A stretch of 52,655 nucleotides of DNA from Dehalococcoidia bacterium (GCA_022825745.1 JAJDWF010000021.1:1-52655), one strand, 5' to 3'. Numbered from the stretch's first letter, positions 33,181 to 42,123 are shown. Program-made: numbers and translations. Notes: generated by a model not told the origin, from the sequence alone.

Positions 33181-33409
33181 CATCACCATACGGTCGCGCA
33201 CGGGCTACTTCCGGCGCTATTCGCTGGCCGAAACGGAGCGAGCGATTCTGGCGGGGCGGGTGGATGGGGCGCCGTTGTCGGCGGGGCACGGGTTCCCGGC
33301 GCGCATGGTGGAGCCGCACAAGCGGGGCTACGACTGGGTGAAGTGGGTGGACTCCATCACGGTGAACGACACGGGGAAGTGGTGGCAGCCGCCGCTGCCG
33401 CTGACGTGA
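33181..33409 (+). pseudogene. orphan 3' fragment of the molybdopterin oxidoreductase gene
   Basis: A 229-bp copy of 14945-15173 including the stop codon, 225/229 identical, lacking the first 800 bases of the gene. The reading frame is intact (one Pro to Ala change). It marks the right boundary of the island; the ordinary core gene order resumes after it. Confidence 0.95.
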
Positions 33410-33497
33410 GTGTTCGCATAGGTGAAAGGCCAGGGTTGGGGCATGGCGTGGGCTATGCTAAAATCAGCCGAGACAAACACCAGCAACGAGGTGCCGC

Positions 33498-35762
33498 ATG
33501 GCGAATATCGTCCTTTCCAATACCAACTACAATGTCGTCGGTACGCGGCCGATCCGCCACGACGGGGCCGACAAAGTTACCGGCCGGGCCAAATACGGCG
33601 CCGACTTTGAGATGTCCGGGATGCTGTTCGGCAAGGTGCTGCGCAGCCCCCACGCGCACGCCCGCATCAAGTCCATCGATACGTCCGCGGCCGAGGCGCT
33701 GCCCGGCGTGCGGGCCGTGGTTACGGGCGCCGACCTGCCCATCGCCGCCAAGGACAGCCCGCCCCTGTCGGCGCGCGCCGCGAGCAACAACATCCTGGCC
33801 GGGGCCAAGGCACTGTTCCGCGGCCACCCCATCGCCGGCGTCGCCGCCGACTCCGCCCACATCGCCGAGGAAGCGGTCGGGTTGATCAAGGTGGAATACG
33901 AAGTCCTGTCGGCCAGCACCAACGTGCTGGACGCCATGAAGGATGACGCCGAGCTGCTGCACGAGGACCTGACCACCACGGAGTTGGGCGAGGAGACCGA
34001 CAAGCACAGCAACGTCTCCAACCGGTTCGTGCACGAGCAGGGCGACGTGGAAAAGGCGTTCGCGGAGGCGGACTACGTGGTGGAGCGCGAGTTCAACACG
34101 CGCACGGTGCACCAGGGATACATCGAGCCGCAGAACGCATCCGCCCTGTGGAACGCGGACGGGCACCTGACGGTGTGGACGAGCACGCAGGGCGCGTTCG
34201 TGGCCCGCGACGCGCTGGCTGGGGTGCTGGAAGTGCCGGTGTCGCAGATCAAGGTGGTGCCCATGGAGATCGGCGGCGGGTTCGGCGGGAAGATTCCGAT
34301 CTACCTGGAGCCGGTGGCGGCGCTGCTGTCAAAGAAGACGGGCCGTCCAGTGAAGATGCAGATGAGCCGCACCGAGACCTTTGAGGCCACCGGGCCGACT
34401 GCCGGCGCCCACGTCAAGATCAAGATGGGCGCCAAGCAGGACGGCACGCTGGTGGCAGCCGACGCGGTGCTGATCTACGAGGCGGGAGCGTTCCCGGGAT
34501 CTTCGCCGGTGTCCGCCGGAGCGCAGTGCGTGTTCGCGCCGTACGATCTGGAGAACCAGCGGGTTGAGGGCTACGACGTGGTAACCAACAAGCCGCGCTC
34601 GTTCGCCTACCGCGCTCCGGGAGCGCCAATCTCGGCGTTCGGGGGCGAGCAGGTCGTGGATGAGTTGGCGGCCAAGTGCGGCATGGACCCGCTGGAGTTC
34701 CGCCTCAAGAACGCCAGCAAGGAAGGCAGCCGGCGGGTTGACGGTCCGCAGTTCCGGGTAATCGGCAACGTGGAAACCCTGGAGGCGGCCAAGGACTCCG
34801 ACCACTACAAGTCCGAGCTGTCCGGCCCGAACCGGGGACGCGGCATCGCCAGCGGATACTGGATGAACATCGGGCTGGCGTCCAGCGCCAGCATCAGCGT
34901 GAACGCCGACGGGACCATCGGTTTGGTGGAAGGCTCGACCGACATTGGCGGCTCGCGGGCGTCCATCGCCATGCAGGCGGCGGAAGTTCTCGGCATTCCC
35001 GCCGAAGACGTGCGCCCGCAGGTAGCCGACACCGACTCGGTGGGCTACACGTTCCTGACCGGGGGCAGCCGCACCACGTTCGCGACGGGCTGGGCCGCCT
35101 ACGAGTGCGCCCAGGAAATCAAGACCAAGATGATCAACCGGGCCGGCCAAATCTGGGAGAAAGACCCCTCGGAGATTGACCTGGCGGACGGCATCTTCAA
35201 GCACAACTCGGACGAAGACCTGCAAATGTCCTTCAAGGAACTGGCGGCGCAGTTGGCTCGCACCGGCGGCCCCATATCCGCGCAGGTGAGCGTCAGCCCC
35301 GGCGGAGAAGGCGGCGCGTTCGGCACCCACCTGGTGGACGTGGAGGTTGACCCCGAAACCGGCAAGGTGGAGGTCCTGCGGTACACCGCCGTGCAGGACG
35401 CCGGCAAGGCCATCCACCCCAGCTACGTGGAGGGGCAGATGCAGGGCGGCGCCGTGCAGGGAATCGGCTGGGCGCTCAACGAGGAATACTTCATGAGCGA
35501 CTCGGGCGACATGGTGAACTCCAGCTTCCTGGACTACCGGATGCCCACCAGCCTGGACCTGCCGATGATCGACACCATCATCGTGGAGAAGGCCAACCCC
35601 GGCCATCCCTACGGAGTGCGCGGCGTCGGTGAGGTTCCCATCGTGCCGCCCATGGCCGCCGTCGCCAACGCCATCCACGCCGCCATCGGCGTGCGCATGG
35701 AGCAGTTGCCGATGTCGCCGGGCGCGATCCTGGAAGAACTCTGGGAAAAGAACGGCAGCTAG
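33498..35762 (+). CDS. CoxL-like molybdenum hydroxylase large subunit (xanthine dehydrogenase family)
   Basis: A 754-residue molybdopterin-binding subunit. Signatures: the N-terminal a/b hammerhead (DKVTGRAKYGADFEM ... HAHARIKSIDTSAA), GGGFGGKIPIY, SFAYRAPGAPISAFGGEQ, and near the end YGVRGVGEVPIVPP with the active-site Glu. The family hydroxylates CO, purines, aldehydes or aromatic compounds; there is no CoxL-specific active-site loop that I can identify, so the substrate is open. The FAD and iron-sulfur subunits are not adjacent, which is unusual. Start 33498 follows GAGGTG. A carboxymuconolactone-decarboxylase-like gene follows. Confidence 0.9.
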   Translation: MANIVLSNTNYNVVGTRPIRHDGADKVTGRAKYGADFEMSGMLFGKVLRSPHAHARIKSIDTSAAEALPGVRAVVTGADLPIAAKDSPPLSARAASNNILAGAKALFRGHPIAGVAADSAHIAEEAVGLIKVEYEVLSASTNVLDAMKDDAELLHEDLTTTELGEETDKHSNVSNRFVHEQGDVEKAFAEADYVVEREFNTRTVHQGYIEPQNASALWNADGHLTVWTSTQGAFVARDALAGVLEVPVSQIKVVPMEIGGGFGGKIPIYLEPVAALLSKKTGRPVKMQMSRTETFEATGPTAGAHVKIKMGAKQDGTLVAADAVLIYEAGAFPGSSPVSAGAQCVFAPYDLENQRVEGYDVVTNKPRSFAYRAPGAPISAFGGEQVVDELAAKCGMDPLEFRLKNASKEGSRRVDGPQFRVIGNVETLEAAKDSDHYKSELSGPNRGRGIASGYWMNIGLASSASISVNADGTIGLVEGSTDIGGSRASIAMQAAEVLGIPAEDVRPQVADTDSVGYTFLTGGSRTTFATGWAAYECAQEIKTKMINRAGQIWEKDPSEIDLADGIFKHNSDEDLQMSFKELAAQLARTGGPISAQVSVSPGGEGGAFGTHLVDVEVDPETGKVEVLRYTAVQDAGKAIHPSYVEGQMQGGAVQGIGWALNEEYFMSDSGDMVNSSFLDYRMPTSLDLPMIDTIIVEKANPGHPYGVRGVGEVPIVPPMAAVANAIHAAIGVRMEQLPMSPGAILEELWEKNGS

Positions 35763-35789
35763 ACAGTCCGGCGCAATAGAGCGCAATTG

Positions 35790-35816
35790 CCGGCGGCGGT
35801 CTCACATCGCCGCCGG
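35790..35816. terminator. hairpin after the hydroxylase gene
   Basis: CCGGCGGCG and CGCCGCCGG form a perfect 9-bp stem with a 9-base loop. No T-run, so it may attenuate rather than end transcription. Confidence 0.45.
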
Positions 35817-35865
35817 TATCCATATCGGGCGAACCCGCACATCGACTCAAGGAGGCAAACTCACC

Positions 35866-36414
35866 ATGGCCCGCGTACCTTTCGCCACCCGAGACAACAT
35901 GGACGCCGCCGGACAGGCGGTTTGGGACGAGATTGAAACTTCGCGCGGCGGCGTGCAGCGCAACTACGCCGCCATCCTCAACAACCCGCAGGCGGCCAGC
36001 AACTTCGCGCACCTGGGCGGCTACGCCCGCTTTGAGACGCCGCTGCCGCCTCGCGTGAAGGCGGTGGCCGTGCTAACGGCGGCGCGGGAGGCGTGCGGCC
36101 ACTACGTGTGGACGGTGAACCAGCCGGCCGCGCGGAACGCGGGACTGAGCGACGCCGACATCGCGGCCATCCACGAGTACCGGGCGCCCAGCGGCCTGTC
36201 GGGGGATGACGCGGCCGTGTCGGGTTTTGTGATCGAGTTGCTGCGGCAGCACCGGGTGTCGGACGCCACTTTCGAGGCCGTGCGCGGCATCCTGGGCGAC
36301 GCCGGGATTGTGGACATGCTGGTGGTGGTGGCGTACTACCACGGGCTGGCCCACACGTTGCAGGCGCTGGCGGTGGAGTTGCCGGAGGGGACGGGGGATG
36401 CGCTGACTTACTGA
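35866..36414 (+). CDS. carboxymuconolactone decarboxylase family protein
   Basis: A 182-residue helical protein with PPRVKAVAVLTAAREACGHYVWTVN, which fits the AhpD/CMD fold with the E...C...H residues but lacks the CxxC of true AhpD. Related proteins take part in aromatic degradation or peroxide defence. AAGGAGG lies ten bases before ATG 35866. It follows the molybdenum hydroxylase by 103 bases, so a shared catabolic role is possible. Confidence 0.8.
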   Translation: MARVPFATRDNMDAAGQAVWDEIETSRGGVQRNYAAILNNPQAASNFAHLGGYARFETPLPPRVKAVAVLTAAREACGHYVWTVNQPAARNAGLSDADIAAIHEYRAPSGLSGDDAAVSGFVIELLRQHRVSDATFEAVRGILGDAGIVDMLVVVAYYHGLAHTLQALAVELPEGTGDALTY

Positions 36415-36448
36415 CCCTTGCCAAAACGAACCGCGAGGGGGAACCGTT

Positions 36449-36766
36449 ATGGCTACGATTACGAAAGACATTACCGACCAGGTGGCTGCCATCATCGGCG
36501 ACACGCTCAACGGCTGGTTCCAGCCCCATCTCAACTTCGACCCCGTCATCGTCCGGCAACGCTACGATGACTGGTATGGGGAGGACTACCTGGAGGCGTG
36601 GATTGTGTGGGAAGGGGACCACGACTACATGGACTACTCCCGCATCAATGGCCTACCCTTAGACATTGAGCCGGAGTTGGATGAGCTGGGCGTCGGTCTG
36701 AGCGTTCATCAGCACTATGTCGCCAAGTGGGAATGGGATCTCATGCATGAGAAATTGCTCAAATGA
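36449..36766 (+). CDS. hypothetical protein, partner of the HEPN protein
   Basis: A 105-residue acidic protein (YDDWYGEDYLEAWIVWEGDHD) with no recognised domain. GAGGGGG precedes the ATG. Its stop overlaps the start of the HEPN-type gene (ATGA), the usual layout of an antitoxin-toxin or two-part module. It does not resemble the MNT nucleotidyltransferases that usually accompany HEPN. Confidence 0.6.
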   Translation: MATITKDITDQVAAIIGDTLNGWFQPHLNFDPVIVRQRYDDWYGEDYLEAWIVWEGDHDYMDYSRINGLPLDIEPELDELGVGLSVHQHYVAKWEWDLMHEKLLK

Positions 36767-37248
36767 ATCCGCTCGAACTAATCGCCCTGGCCCGCGTCCT
36801 GGTTGGCGGTGTTATTGCAGGTGAGCGTGATTCAGCTACTCAAACCGAATTGCGTCGCGCCGTCAGTTGCGCCTACTATGCCATGTTCCATACTCTAGCG
36901 CTGAGCAACGCCAACACCCTGATTGGAGCATCACCGGCTGATCAACAGCGTTGGGCGTGGCAGCAAACCTACCGCGCCGCCGACCATCGCCCTACCCGTA
37001 ACAAACTAAGCAGCGCCAACCTGGGCGGCAGGTTTCCCGGAGCCATTCGCCGATTCGGAGTAGCTTTTGCCGACGTTCAGCGTGTGCGCCACTCCGCCGA
37101 CTACGATCCCCATAGCAACTTCCCCGCCACGGACGTGAGCGAATTAATTGGCCGGGTTGAAACCGCGATTGCAAACTTCAACCAAACCTCCGACGACATC
37201 CGCCGTGACCTTGCCATCCATATCCTCACCAACGTCCGCAGCGACTAA
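36763..37248 (+). CDS. HEPN-like domain protein
   Basis: A 161-residue helical protein: ELRRAVSCAYYAMFHTLAL is the typical HEPN first helix, and VQRVRHSADYDPHSNF matches the later conserved region (normally R...ADYD). HEPN proteins include RNase toxins. The canonical R-x4-6-H is not cleanly present, so activity is uncertain. Coupled to the preceding small gene by a 4-base overlap. Confidence 0.72.
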   Translation: MNPLELIALARVLVGGVIAGERDSATQTELRRAVSCAYYAMFHTLALSNANTLIGASPADQQRWAWQQTYRAADHRPTRNKLSSANLGGRFPGAIRRFGVAFADVQRVRHSADYDPHSNFPATDVSELIGRVETAIANFNQTSDDIRRDLAIHILTNVRSD

Positions 37249-37288
37249 GTTCTCGTCAATCATCACGCCCGACTACGGAGGTTCTACC

Positions 37289-37945
37289 ATGGCCGATTAT
37301 GCTTACCTGGTTCAGATGGACATTCCTGCTGAGCACGAGGCCGATTTCAACCGCGTTTATGACACGGAACATGCCAAGTACATCTGCAACGCTCCGGGGG
37401 TTCATTCCTGCGACAGGTTCCTGCTGAAGTCCACGGACGCGCCCAGGTTTGCCCGCTATGCCGCGCTGTACGGGATCGACGACCCGGGCGTGCCGACCTC
37501 GGCCGGCTGGCAGGTGGAGAGCGAGAAGGGCGACTGGGCCAGCAAGATCCGGCCCCACGCCAGCAACCGGACGCATACCATCCTCAGGCGCATTGCCGAC
37601 GCCGGTGACGCATCGGGCGACGCTGGCTACCTGTTCATCGTGCAGACCGACATTGCCGCCGACGCGGAGGACGAGTTCAACCACCTGTACGATACCGTCC
37701 ACCTGCCCGGGTTGTGCGAAGTTGACGGGGTGGTCAGCGCGCGACGCTATCGTGTTGAGACCACCAACCTGGACGGGCTGCAGAAGTACGCGGCCATGTA
37801 CCGGATCACTAGCCCGTCGGTGATTGACTCGGAGCCGTGGAAAGCCGCGGTGCAGGACGAGTGGACGGTGAAAGTGCGGGACAAGTGCGTCGGCCTGACC
37901 CGCACGATGATGGAGTGCGTGGCCAAGCATCCCGCCAACGACTAG
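37289..37945 (+). CDS. tandem ferredoxin-fold (dimeric alpha/beta barrel) protein
   Basis: A 218-residue protein made of two similar halves: YLVQMDIPAEHEADFNRVYD with HAKYICNAPGV, and LFIVQTDIAADAEDEFNHLYD with HLPGLCEVDGV. This is the layout of small dimeric alpha/beta-barrel domains (EthD or ABM-like), here fused in tandem. Relatives are oxygenases or have no known activity. ATG 37289 follows GGAGG. Seven bases separate it from rnhA. Confidence 0.7.
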   Translation: MADYAYLVQMDIPAEHEADFNRVYDTEHAKYICNAPGVHSCDRFLLKSTDAPRFARYAALYGIDDPGVPTSAGWQVESEKGDWASKIRPHASNRTHTILRRIADAGDASGDAGYLFIVQTDIAADAEDEFNHLYDTVHLPGLCEVDGVVSARRYRVETTNLDGLQKYAAMYRITSPSVIDSEPWKAAVQDEWTVKVRDKCVGLTRTMMECVAKHPAND

Positions 37946-37951
37946 CCGCCA

Positions 37952-38452
37952 GTGGCGACGGAGGTCACCATACACACCGACGGCGCCTGCCTGGGCAACC
38001 CCGGGCCGGGCGGGTACGGCGTGATCCTGGACCACCAGGGACGGCGCCGGGAGTTATCGGGCGGCTACGCGCTGACCACCAACAACCGGATGGAGTTGCT
38101 GGCGGCCATCGTGGGGCTGGAGGCGTTGAACCGGCCCTGCGACGTAACGCTGTACTCGGATTCGCGCTACCTGGTGGACGCGGTGAGCAAGGGCTGGGCG
38201 GTCAAATGGCGCAGGAACGGGTGGATGCGGAACAAGCGCGAGGCGGCGGTGAATCCCGACCTGTGGGAGAGGCTGTTGAATCTGCTGGAGCAGCACAACG
38301 CAGAGTTTCGGTGGGTGCGCGGGCACAGCGGGGACCCGGACAACGAACGGTGCGATGCGCTGGCTTCCGCGGCGGCGCGGCAGGGGGATTTACCCGCGGA
38401 TCCCGGCTATCGGCCGGGTGGATTCCCGCTTTCGCGGGAATGGACGGTGTGA
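37952..38452 (+). CDS. rnhA: ribonuclease HI
   Basis: A 166-residue RNase HI with all active-site residues: [54 protein letters not shown]. It cleaves RNA in RNA-DNA hybrids. GTG start. The last ten residues ([11 protein letters not shown] region) are encoded by the palindromic repeat also found at 8419, so the C-terminus has been extended by a repeat insertion. Confidence 0.93.
   Translation: MATEVTIHTDGACLGNPGPGGYGVILDHQGRRRELSGGYALTTNNRMELLAAIVGLEALNRPCDVTLYSDSRYLVDAVSKGWAVKWRRNGWMRNKREAAVNPDLWERLLNLLEQHNAEFRWVRGHSGDPDNERCDALASAAARQGDLPADPGYRPGGFPLSREWTV
38422..38441. repeat. palindromic repeat inside the 3' end of rnhA
   Basis: ATTCCCGC-TTTC-GCGGGAAT, the same core palindrome as at 8419-8436 with one more base pair. 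It contributes the final codons of rnhA. The gap 38453-38662 holds this repeat's tail and the EF-G promoter. Confidence 0.75.
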
Positions 38453-38592
38453 TCAGCGGGAAGGACGGAAGCAGGTGGGAATGACGCGCGCCGTACGGGC
38501 ATGAAAGGAGCGGCCGGTCCCGAGGGGGAGTCGCTGAAGGAGCGGCTCGCTGCCGGTCGCTGGCCTGCGATTGTACCCGCTGGGGCGTTCGG

Positions 38593-38622
38593 TTGCAACC
38601 GATAGTGCGGATTCGCTACAAT
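38593..38622 (+). promoter_or_regulatory. sigma-70-type promoter of the EF-G-like gene
   Basis: TTGCAA at 38593 and TACAAT at 38617 with an 18-base spacer, 40 bases before the start codon. Confidence 0.55.
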
Positions 38623-38662
38623 CGGGAAATCACATCCCAACGAACCGGACGAGGTAATCGCC

Positions 38663-40690
38663 ATGGCTGTATCCGCCAGTACCATCAGAAACGTCGCGCT
38701 GCTCTCTCACAGCGGCGCGGGCAAGACTTCGCTTGCCGAAACCATGCTGTTCAACGCCAAGGTGATTAACCGCATTGGCCGGGTGGAGGACGGCAACACC
38801 GTCTCCGACTACGAGCCGGAAGAAGCCAAACGCGCCGCCAGCGTGCAGACCAGCCTACTCCGGTTCACCGACGGCGACGACAAGGTCAACCTGCTGGACA
38901 CCCCCGGGTACGACGAGTTTATCGGCGAGGCCATCGCCGCGCTGCGGGTGGTTGAGTCCGCGATGATCCTGGTGGCCGCGCCCACCGGCGTGGACGTGGG
39001 CACCGAGCGGGCCTGGGACCTGGCGCGGGGACGGGACCTGCCCGTGGCCATCGTGCTCAACAAGATGGACCGGGAGAACGCCAACTTTGAGCGCAACGTG
39101 CAGGAGCTCCAGAGCGTTTTCGGCAACCAGTGCGTACCGTTCCAGCTGCCCATCGGCGAGGCGCAGGACTTCACGGGCCTGGTGAGCGTCATCGACCCGC
39201 CGGCCGAGATACCTGCCGGTGTGGTGGGCGACTTTGATTCGGCGCGGGAGCGGCTGATTGAAGCGGTGGCCGAATCCGACGACGCGCTGGCCGACAAGTA
39301 CCTGGAGGGCGAGGAGATCACCGCCGCCGAGGTGACCGCCGGCGCGCGCGAGGCCATCCGCAACGGCGACCTGACGCCCATCCTGGTGTCGGCGGCGACG
39401 CAGAATATCGGCGTTGACGAATTGGTCCAGGTGATGCGGGACTTCCTGCCGTCGCCGGCCGACCTGCCCACCACCTCCGGCGACGCCGACATTGACGCCG
39501 ACGCTGCCGGCCCGCTGGCCGCGCTGGTGTTCAAGACCACGTCCGACCCCTTCGTGGGCAAGCTGTCCATGTTCCGCGTGTTCCGCGGCACGGCCAATTC
39601 CAACGGCGAGGTCTATAACAACAATAAGGGCGAGTCCGAGCGGCTGGGCCAGTTGTACCTGCCGCAGGGCAAGAACCAGGACAACGTGGCGGAAGTGGTG
39701 GCCGGCGACATCGGGGCCATCGGCAAGCTGAACGCCACGCTGACCGGAGACACCCTGTGCGCCAACGACAGACGGGTGACGCTGCCCGGCGTCGAGTTCC
39801 CCAAGGGCTTTTACTCGCTGGCGGTGATGCCGGCGACGCAGGCCGACCTGGACAAGATGTCCACGTCGCTGGCCCGCATCGTAGAGGACGACCCGAGCCT
39901 CCAGTTCACGCGCAACCCGGAGACCAGCGAGAGCCTGCTGACCGGGCTGGGCGAGGTGCAGATCGAGGTGGCGCTGGACCGCATCTCGCGGAAGTTCGGC
40001 GCGAACCTGAACGTCAAGCTGCCGGTGGTGCCCTACCGCGAGACCATCACGCAGGTCACCAACTCGGAGTACCGCCACAAGAAGCAGACGGGCGGCAGCG
40101 GGCAGTACGGCCACGTGCTGCTGCGCATCGAGCCGATGACGCGCGACGAGGGGTTCGAGTTCGGCAACGAGGTGGTCGGCGGGCGTGTGCCGCGCGAGCT
40201 GATTCCGGCAGTGGAAAAGGGCGTGGTCAACACGCTGAAGGAAGGCGTGCTGGCCGGGTTCCCGGTGGTGGACCTGAAGGCGGTCATCTACGACGGCAGC
40301 ACCCATCCCGTGGACGGCAAGCCCATCGCGTTTGAGATCGCCGGCAGCCAGGCACTGCGCCAGGGCATGCAAAAGGCGTCGCCCGTGCTGCTGGAGCCCA
40401 TCGTGCGCATATACGTCACCGTGCCCGAAACCTACACCGGAGACATCATCAGCGACATGAACAGCAAGCGGGGCCGCATCCTGGGCATGAGTCCCGAGAC
40501 CCGGTACACGGTCATCGAGGCCGAGGTTCCCCACGCCGAGGTGCAGCGCTACTCACAGGACCTGCGGTCGATGACCGGCGGGCGCGGCTCGTACCGGTTC
40601 GAGTTTGACCACTACGAGCAGGTGCCGCAGAACATCGAGCAGCGGGTGATTGATACCGCGAAGCAGGCTAAGGAGGGGGCGACGGCGTAG
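38663..40690 (+). CDS. elongation factor G-like GTPase (EF-G paralogue)
   Basis: A 675-residue translational GTPase: G1 SHSGAGKTSL, G3 LLDTPGYDEF, G4 LNKMD, then domains II-V including QTGGSGQYGHV and the C-terminal MTGGRGSYRFEF. Where canonical EF-G has the RGITI effector motif this protein has AKRAASVQTSLLRF, as in the EF-G-II/FusA2 branch. Those paralogues may act in specialised translocation or ribosome recycling. GAGG lies eight bases upstream. It stands alone, not in a str operon, which agrees with a paralogue. Confidence 0.88.
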   Translation: MAVSASTIRNVALLSHSGAGKTSLAETMLFNAKVINRIGRVEDGNTVSDYEPEEAKRAASVQTSLLRFTDGDDKVNLLDTPGYDEFIGEAIAALRVVESAMILVAAPTGVDVGTERAWDLARGRDLPVAIVLNKMDRENANFERNVQELQSVFGNQCVPFQLPIGEAQDFTGLVSVIDPPAEIPAGVVGDFDSARERLIEAVAESDDALADKYLEGEEITAAEVTAGAREAIRNGDLTPILVSAATQNIGVDELVQVMRDFLPSPADLPTTSGDADIDADAAGPLAALVFKTTSDPFVGKLSMFRVFRGTANSNGEVYNNNKGESERLGQLYLPQGKNQDNVAEVVAGDIGAIGKLNATLTGDTLCANDRRVTLPGVEFPKGFYSLAVMPATQADLDKMSTSLARIVEDDPSLQFTRNPETSESLLTGLGEVQIEVALDRISRKFGANLNVKLPVVPYRETITQVTNSEYRHKKQTGGSGQYGHVLLRIEPMTRDEGFEFGNEVVGGRVPRELIPAVEKGVVNTLKEGVLAGFPVVDLKAVIYDGSTHPVDGKPIAFEIAGSQALRQGMQKASPVLLEPIVRIYVTVPETYTGDIISDMNSKRGRILGMSPETRYTVIEAEVPHAEVQRYSQDLRSMTGGRGSYRFEFDHYEQVPQNIEQRVIDTAKQAKEGATA

Positions 40691-40714
40691 GGTGGGGCGG
40701 ATAATCCACAAGAG

Positions 40715-40749
40715 ATGCGGCGGCAACCAGATTGCCGCCGCATTTTATT
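40715..40749 (+). terminator. intrinsic terminator of the EF-G-like gene
   Basis: ATGCGGCGGCAA and TTGCCGCCGCAT form a perfect 12-bp stem with a 5-base loop, followed by TTTATT. Confidence 0.9.
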
Positions 40750-41497
40750 CCATGTCGGTCAGCGAGTCACTGCGTATCACGGTGAACAAGCATTTATATG
40801 TGAACAGCAACTGCCGACCAGATTCGCTCAGGTTGTTCGGGATTCCCTGCAATATGGAATCGCGGGATTCGCTGAACTCCCTGCCTTGCATCATATCCTC
40901 AGCCGTTCTTCGTATGTCGGCGATACTCACACTTTTTGAGAACCTGTCATACTGCTTGGGCAAGAGCTGGGGCGCAATCGGTCTGGCGACGGAGGCCTGC
41001 CTAGAAAAGTGGGGGATGGTTCCAGCCAAGCCATGTTGAAATCTCTCATTTTCTTCTTGCTTTTTGAGGAACTTAGCCACCGTATCGCCTAGAGCGATCA
41101 CCCGAGCGTTCGGTGCCACTAACTCCAGTTCCTGTTGCAAGAGGGGATACCAGTTGGGCCATCGCCAGTTGCGTGTTTCCTTTGCCTGAGCAGTTGGCAT
41201 TCCTCCCTTCGCCAGGTCGGTGACGTGACACGACTGCCCGTCGCGGCAGAGATACTTGCGCAAGCAGAATTGCGTCAAGAAATCCTCATAAGACGCCATG
41301 AAATTCCTAGGCACGTGTGGCTGGCCATCCTCCTTGGCCGTACCGGACGGCTCCATAGCTACCAGAACGAAATCGACCTTGCCTTTGGGTTCGACATTCG
41401 GCAAATAAAAGCTTGGAATTTTTAGCTTCTCGTTGTCTTCCTCGATTTGGTCTTTGAATTCGTTCTCCAAGGATAGATAGTCTTGTCGGAATGTCAT
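40745..41497 (-). CDS. uracil-DNA-glycosylase-fold protein (putative)
   Basis: A 250-residue protein. VDFVLVAMEPSGTAKEDG near residue 42, the CHVTDLAKG strand, and NARVIALGDTVAKFL recall the UDG superfamily beta strands that carry the motif A region and the carrier of motif B, but the standard GxDPY/HPS motifs are not clearly present. There is no signal peptide. It could be a distant repair glycosylase or another Rossmann-like protein. Lower-GC than its neighbours. Confidence 0.45.
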   Translation of the reverse strand: MTFRQDYLSLENEFKDQIEEDNEKLKIPSFYLPNVEPKGKVDFVLVAMEPSGTAKEDGQPHVPRNFMASYEDFLTQFCLRKYLCRDGQSCHVTDLAKGGMPTAQAKETRNWRWPNWYPLLQQELELVAPNARVIALGDTVAKFLKKQEENERFQHGLAGTIPHFSRQASVARPIAPQLLPKQYDRFSKSVSIADIRRTAEDMMQGREFSESRDSILQGIPNNLSESGRQLLFTYKCLFTVIRSDSLTDME

Positions 41498-41550
41498 TAC
41501 GCTCCTCTATGCAGTGGATCTAGTAGCAACGCCTCTCGCATTGTGTGCGG

Positions 41551-42123
41551 TTAGGCGAAAATGTCGGCTACTGTGATGGCCAGGCCGGGCATGCTGGCTG
41601 TGGTGAGGGTGTCGCCGGAGCGGTGTAACGCTTCTACCGTGTAGGTGCCGACGCCGCCTTCTGTAACCGGTTCGGACAGCGCCAGCACCGTTTCGGCTTC
41701 GGTGTCCAGGATGCAGTATCCGGGAATGCCATGCCGAGCGTACAACTCTCGCTTCGTCTCAAGGTCTCGGGCCGGATTGGACGGGGATAGTATTTCCACG
41801 ACCAAGTCGGGCGGCCCCTCACAGCCGCGCAGTGTGATGATGTGCCCTCGGTCATTCGTTACAAAAAACATATCGGGCTGGACAGTGGTTCCATCCGCCA
41901 GAATCAGGTCGGTGGGAGCAAAGAACAACTCACCCGGTTGATCAACTTGGGAAAGGCGCGACTCAAACGCGGCAACCCAGCGTCGTAACGCCCGCTGGTG
42001 TTTAGTGTTCGGGGATGGGGCCATTTGGTACAACACTCCGTCGATCAACTCCCACCGCTCATCGTCCGGCTTGGCGGCATAGTCCTCGTAGGTGTACTTG
42101 CCTTTGGGTTTTGCGATAACCAT
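41551..42123 (-). CDS. Uma2 family PD-(D/E)XK endonuclease-like protein
   Basis: A 190-residue Uma2/DUF820 protein: YTYEDYAAKPDDERWELIDG, TTVQPDMFFV, PPDLVVEILSPSNPARDLETKRELYARHGI and GYCILDTEAET. The D, E-x-L and K positions of the nuclease fold are in place. Second of two in the window; role unknown. Confidence 0.88.
   Translation of the reverse strand: MVIAKPKGKYTYEDYAAKPDDERWELIDGVLYQMAPSPNTKHQRALRRWVAAFESRLSQVDQPGELFFAPTDLILADGTTVQPDMFFVTNDRGHIITLRGCEGPPDLVVEILSPSNPARDLETKRELYARHGIPGYCILDTEAETVLALSEPVTEGGVGTYTVEALHRSGDTLTTASMPGLAITVADIFA

Noticed and set aside
34329..35786. 485-codon frame opposite the molybdenum hydroxylase gene
   Set aside because: Antisense shadow in high-GC DNA. 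The hydroxylase on the plus strand has all family motifs.
38855..40534. 559-codon frame opposite the EF-G-like gene
   Set aside because: Antisense shadow; no domain and no start signal.
40745..41497. Firm assignment as a uracil-DNA glycosylase
   Set aside because: Only the strand pattern fits; the catalytic motifs are not evident, so it is listed as putative.
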